Source of the DNA: Anthopleura xanthogrammica
Taxonomy: Eukaryota > Cnidaria > Anthozoa > Actiniaria > Actiniidae
Assembly: GCA_964019055.1 (NCBI GenBank)
Contig: OZ025223.1
Span: 9,879,263 to 9,943,262 of the forward strand
Direction of reading: 5' to 3'
DNA length: 64,000 nucleotides
Shown here: one piece after another, positions 59,046-64,000 of the stretch
How positions within the stretch are numbered: the stretch's first letter is position 1
How the letters are laid out: each line of letters opens with the position of its first letter
Translations under genes and position numbers: made by a program
Notes under the pieces: model-generated
What the model saw: the letters and a program-made list of their open reading frames with translations, nothing else
Databases searched by the model: none
Told to the model about the DNA's origin: nothing

Positions 59046-61003
59046 TTATGTTATAATTCTACGATCCAAAAAGCTTCTCTTTTCTTTGACTTCAACACCA
59101 AGTTTAAATTTTCTGAACTTATATTTGTTCCATTTGGTGTGCTGACTTTCTAAAGGTGCTATATCCAACTCTTTCATTATTTCAAGGTATTTTTCAAAGT
59201 TTGTTTTTTCAAGATACTTGAGTTTCTTTTTTCGTTGATCAGTGAGCCACTGTAAAAACACTTTGTTGTGTTTGTCCTAAAAGAAATTATTGAATGAGTT
59301 AAATAATGCTGTATTTGATTAAAAAAGGGACAAAATAATATACATCTAAATGGGGGAGCCTTTTTCTTGCCAAAGATTACCAGTACTTTGTATCAGCTGT
59401 TTCACTTACTGGTAAACCAACCCTCCCAATCTTTCCATGGAGTTTAACAACTCAAAAATTATATACTGTAATTCAGTAATCCCTATGATCAGTCTTTACC
59501 TTGGGCATTCTCTTGCAATGACTTTGTAATGTATTGATTTTTAATGTTAATTCTGCAACTAATCAAAAATACCAAACACATTACTGAATATATACACATA
59601 ATGCATGCTCTATCACCTAGAATTGGGGATAGTGGAAATAGACTAATGCTATTATCTTGTTCACTATGTTATGTCAATTCTATACCAATGTATATAGAAG
59701 GTATATGTATTGATTTTGTGATCAGATTAATGCATACCAGTTCTTTCTGAATATCCATCATAGTTGTCCTTTATTTCTCTTCTGATTACTTTATTTTTGT
59801 CCCGCTACAAAAGAAGTAAATTAGATTTAGCCTTTAGTGTTGCTTTCATGTTTTCTCACATTACCAACTCTTCCTGACTATATGCTTGTATGAATAACAT
59901 GTATTTCACAAACATTTATGAATTAGAGGCCTCCATTTATACCTACCTGATTTGCATTTTCTAGACTGAAAATCCTTTTTACATTCTCTGGTGCACTATA
60001 TAGATAGAAATAAAATATAAAATCTATGAAATATGACCAAATATATCAGTACAGCATATTTACTCATTACTGACAGGGGTAGGTCTAGATATTGTAAGTG
60101 ATAAAACACTTACTGTATGTTCTAATGAGCTGGTTTCACTACTAACATCAATAATTCAAAGAGCATCTTCATTACCATATAGATAATTGAGATTGATCAT
60201 GGAGCAGCATTTTATTTAGGAGTGTGTGTGTGTGTGTGGGGGGGGGGGGGGGTGGGGGGTGGGATGGAAATATTAACTCGCAAAATTTTGAATCCATCCT
60301 TGACATAAAGATGATCTCCTTTTTCAGGTATTCTTTGTTTTCACGATATGTCATGTTGGTGTAGTTAACAAAATATTTCTTAGTAATATCCATTGTTAAG
60401 ACCACCAGCATGGCTGCCATGTCTTTGTCCCTTGATATGTTGTATACTGATCAATCATAACCATGGGACATTAGAAAGGAACATTTGACTATAAATATTA
60501 CCTGGGGAGGGGTTGTTTGACATTGACCACTATACTATACTTACTCATGCAGTTCCTTTATATCCTCATATCCACAAATATATCTCTTTTCTTCTTTCTC
60601 TGCAGGATGTCCTAAAATATCAGGAAACATAATAGTTTTCAACATTTGTTTGTACATGAAGTTAAGTAAGATTAATGAGTTAAGTCAGGAAGTGTAGTGT
60701 ATACTGTTGATATATTGATTTTAATTACAGAAACTGAAATCCTTCAAACCTGAGGCAGATGACAGCATCATCCTGTTGGCTGTTATTCCCATTACTCTCT
60801 GTACAAAGATAACATGGTTATCTGAGATAGAGAAAGGAAGACAATTTTCTTAGCATGGACGTCAGGGATCAAGTCAAAATATGTCTATCAAACGACTTTA
60901 ACTTTACGTTTACTGTACACTAACCTATAAATAAGTTCTTCTGATGTTTAAAGGTGCATAAGGATTGATAAAATAGAGATCTAAATGGTCTGATCGCATT
61001 CAT
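59046..61003 (-). CDS. MRPS15: Mitochondrial small ribosomal subunit protein uS15m
   Basis: uS15 helps assemble the small-subunit platform by binding a helix of the small rRNA; this is the mitochondrial version. Seven exons: 61003-60925, 60821-60750, 60611-60545, 59995-59947, 59804-59738, 59558-59500, 59276-59046; phases close, 207 residues. The basic N-terminus MNAIRPFRSLFYQSLCTFKH fits a mitochondrial presequence. NVKRIFSLENANQRDKNKV matches the mitochondrial-specific segment of human MRPS15. VAELTLKINTLQSHCKRMPK and DQRKKKLKYLEKTNFEKYLE are the conserved uS15 helices. An in-frame upstream ATG would add 33 residues without presequence character, so the inner ATG was chosen. Confidence 0.9.
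60222..60262. repeat. (GT)n and poly-G tract
   Basis: GTGTGTGTGTGTGTG followed by an interrupted run of about 25 G in an MRPS15 intron. Confidence 0.9.
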
Positions 61004-61968
61004 TTTCAATCTTTTTCTAGCAAGTTGTTTCCCTTCGTCTGTCTGTGGTGTGCAACACAGCGGTACAGTTTGTGGGCTCAGTACACAGGAAGCCCAGCTC
61101 ATTTGTGATTCCCAGGCCTCGCCCTGCCCTCGACCGGGGAATCGCCTTGATCACGTGATACTGTGATATAAAATTTAATCAATATTTTACTGCGATTTTC
61201 ATAATTACGCGGACAGTGAAGTTCAAATACCAACGTGCAAAACGGCGTTTTCGCTTCCATCAATCAATGATAATCAGTCGGTACCTTTTATATTTTTGAC
61301 TGGCGGCAGCTAAAAAGCAAATTCCAACAGGGCACTCGTAACTTCGGTGTCCGCGTAATTATGAAAATCGCAGTAATAAAGCCAAGAAGTATCATACATA
61401 AGGAACAGTCAAAGTTTTTTCTGTAACGAAGGCTGTCATTTGAATTAGTTACTACCAATATTGCTTTATACTCTATATATATTTTCTGAACAGAGTCTGT
61501 TAGGGCACTCCGTAGTCCCTTGAGATCTCTTGTGCGGAATCTTGTGCGCATTTTAAAGATAGCGAAAGAAAATCATTCAGATGTTGCGTAATAGCAAAAC
61601 GCGCCAATAACTGACAACCTGTCGATCACGCTAGACAGCAGGCAGACAGACCAACACATGGGTACCCAACATAAAGCATATATTACTTTCATACCTCTTT
61701 CATTTTTACAGATTCCGAACACCCATATTTACTCCAATACTCAAAGTCAATAAAATCAATAAATATTAAATCATTAGAAGTCTTTGATATTATCTGGAAA
61801 CCCTCTAGACAGCGGTGGTTACGTCACGTGTTTGTCAAGAGATCACGTGACTAATCAAGAAGGTACGCCATCTTGGTTTGGATTGCAGACTTTGAGAATA
61901 TTTTTTATATTCAGTTACTTTAGGGCTCCAAGTGATTTGACTGTTTTTTTCTTGAGCCCATTGTAAAA
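61004..61968. promoter_or_regulatory. Shared divergent upstream region of MRPS15 and PICALM
   Basis: 965 bp separate the two start codons, which point away from each other. A GC-richer patch with CTCGCCCTGCCCTCGACCGG lies just upstream of MRPS15. A MITE occupies 61187-61376. No TATA box is obvious. Promoter function is inferred only from layout. Confidence 0.4.
61187..61376. mobile_element. MITE in the MRPS15-PICALM upstream region
   Basis: About 190 bp with inverted ends TTACTGCGATTTTCATAATT (both sides), continuing ACGCGGACA. One mismatch region within the 35-bp arms. The interior is non-coding. Confidence 0.75.
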
Positions 61969-63966
61969 ATGTCCGTAGTAGATAAACTAGATGCCGCCAG
62001 GCATTCTATTACGGGGTCTAACTTGGCTAAAATAGCTTGTAAAGCCACAAGTCGTGAAGTGATGGGGCCGAAGAGAAAACACATCGATTGTAAGTTGTTA
62101 TTGATACTCTCTTATTTGTCAGACTTTAAACCACTATTTCACTACTTCTTTTACAAACTTATATCATTTTTTTCTTTTCGTCTCAGACCTGATTCAATGT
62201 ACTAATACGGACAATGTGTCAATCCCGAACCTTGCGGATATTTTGTTCGAGAGATGTACAAACTCGAGCTGGGTTGTGGTGTTTAAATCTCTCTGCACAT
62301 TCCATCATTTAATGAGTTATGGCAATGGGGTTAGTATGTACATTAGACTTATTTAAGATTACACCGTTATTTCTCATCCCTGATAAATAACGTCATAAAG
62401 CAGTACCCTGTAAGGGAGTATTGAGTCGAATATACCCAAGAAAGCACTGTTTTGAGCCTTATTTTCGTTTAGTATCAGTGGCTGGTATCGTGTGGTACGA
62501 GCTAAAACGGCTTGAATGAGTACAACTGATTATCATAGATTTCTATTATCACGGTTTACTTGTTCACTGTCGATTCTTTTCTAGAATTTAAATATTATTT
62601 TGTGGTAGTCCAGTCGGGAAGCGAAGAAGCAATCGATTATTTTTTGTACTTGAAAGCAGCTTTGAGTAATTTGCTACTTAATGACTTGAACTGTTTCATT
62701 TTATTATTTTGTACAAAAAAACTCAGAAAATTATTCAGAAAATTAAATCGAATTTCTAACTTGAATTGCTGCTGTAGCCTTGTATGTGTTATATCATAGC
62801 AAGCTAGAGGTTTATATAATACTGCTTGAATCTGGACTAGGAGTATGAAAAAAATAACAAGAACACCCTTAGCAACATAAAATCTTATTTGTAACATGAG
62901 TAGACTATGTTATCTAAACATTAACATGATAAGAATAATATTCCCTCAGTTGTGTTGGTTTCATGCTGTAGAATCAGATGCCTTCAGTTCATTTACTCAG
63001 GAATATTTATTTTAGATTAATAATCTTAACATGTATTATACTGCACTTTATTCCAGAGATTTATCCAATACATGGCTTCAAGCACCACTTGTTTTAGCCT
63101 ACAGAATTTCTTGGACAAAAGTGGAGTTCAAGGTGCGTTAATCAAAATAAAGAAAGCTGTTCATCTTTGATTTCAATGAATCATGTGTTAATGAATGGCT
63201 TGTTTTTATTTATTCTAGGATATGACATGTCAACTTTTGTACGGAGGTACTCTAACTACTTGAATGAAAAAGCTTCTTCATACCGAGAAATGGGTTATGA
63301 TTTCTGTCGAGTGAAAAGAGGGTAGGTAAAGTGGGAAGTAATTCATTCATTCATGAACCTTGATTCTAATTTTATTATAGTATTGCTTGTGGTTGTAGAA
63401 TACACAAAAATGCATAATGTATAAATAACACATCAAAACTGTTTTCTGATATTTCAGAATTATTTATGTTGTGCAACTCTAAACAAAAAACAATGTAGAA
63501 ATATCCTTATTTTCTTGTAAAAAAAACATTTACTATTGATAGTACACATTTGCATTAAAATAACGACCCAATATTAAAAGCATTCAACAACTTCTTGTCA
63601 AATAATGAATAATTATTACAAGCTGTTTTGATTGTTCCAACCAAATCAAACATTCTTGTGTTATGAGGATTTTCTGACACTTTTGAGAGAGTCTCCTTGA
63701 AGCAAAAAAAACTTATAATCATATCATATAATCTTCAAAGCCATTATTGAAATGACCGACTGATCAATAATAGTTTGATAATGTGATAAGATTAGTAATG
63801 GGCGATTGGTAAGACAGTCTGACTACTTCATCAACATTTTAAGTTTATCTGTTTAGGTATCCATGGATGTAATAAATCCTGTTTTAATTAAACTACTGAT
63901 TTGTTCCTGATTTTATTCATGAATAGGAAAGAAGATGGCGTGCTAAGAAAATTTGATACAACAAAG
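61969..63966 (+). CDS. PICALM: PICALM/AP180 clathrin-assembly protein (5' part, runs off the window)
   Basis: ANTH-domain adaptor that binds PtdIns(4,5)P2 and clathrin during coated-pit formation and sorts small R-SNAREs. Exons: 61969-62089, 62187-62329, 63057-63132, 63219-63321, 63927-63966; phases close and the gene continues beyond 63966. Start [17 protein letters not shown], then [20 protein letters not shown], which has the Lys/His lipid-binding cluster KRKH. Then [53 protein letters not shown] and [18 protein letters not shown]. About 161 residues of the roughly 290-residue ANTH domain are present. PICALM and AP180 (SNAP91) split within vertebrates, so the symbol means the single ancestral gene. 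Confidence 0.95.
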
Positions 63967-64000
63967 GTTAGATAATGATGATGATAATCATCATAACAGT

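Noticed and set aside
61288..61551. Minus-strand open frame starting MRTRFRTRDLKG as a gene
   Set aside because: Overlaps the MITE in the divergent promoter and has no recognisable domain or splice partners.

Overview
The window is animal nuclear DNA. Genes are split into many short exons with GT..AG borders. The proteins are metazoan: a complete long-form intersectin, DCAF6, TMEM117, MRPS15 and the start of a PICALM/AP180 clathrin-assembly protein. AT-rich DNA, many short inverted-repeat elements, tRNA-derived SINEs and a 5'-truncated CR1/L2-like LINE with a TTA-type tail fit a cnidarian, probably an anthozoan. That placement is inference; no marker here proves it. Bacterial features (operons, ribosome binding sites, CRISPR) do not apply.

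Layout. 1-3.9 kb holds no recognised gene, but has a 1.07-kb terminal-inverted-repeat (TIR) element and a MITE. 3.9-11.6 kb (minus) is a complete 12-exon DCAF6 gene of 774 codons. 13.0-28.5 kb (plus) is a tandem cluster of three small secreted DOMON-domain proteins, each with three exons and matching phases, interrupted by satellites, a LINE fragment and a second TIR element. 29.0-37.9 kb (minus) holds two TMEM117 units in tandem, whose exons join in frame into one predicted 1257-residue double protein. 38.7-57.8 kb (minus) is a complete intersectin: two EH domains, coiled coil, five SH3 domains, DH, PH and C2, about 1744 residues. 59.0-61.0 kb (minus) is mitochondrial ribosomal protein uS15m. 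62.0 kb to the end (plus) is the first half of the PICALM/AP180 ANTH domain, which runs out of the window.

Exon models were built by hand by joining GT..AG borders, checking phase and comparing with remembered human homologues. Phases close across every gene except at one point in intersectin, near 51.0 kb.

How the genes relate. Intersectin and PICALM/AP180 both act in clathrin-mediated endocytosis and lie about 4 kb apart, with MRPS15 between them and sharing a divergent upstream region with PICALM. DCAF6 (CUL4 ubiquitin-ligase substrate receptor), the DOMON proteins and TMEM117 have no evident shared pathway.

The most unusual features are a perfect 398-copy ATGGT array in an intersectin intron, the in-frame TMEM117-TMEM117 fusion, two related TIR elements with subterminal GTCGAG-type arrays and 8- or 9-bp target duplications, tandem duplications that copy exon borders with their splice sites, a candidate terminal exon that would make an intersectin-short isoform, and an exact 90-bp inverted repeat in a TMEM117 intron.
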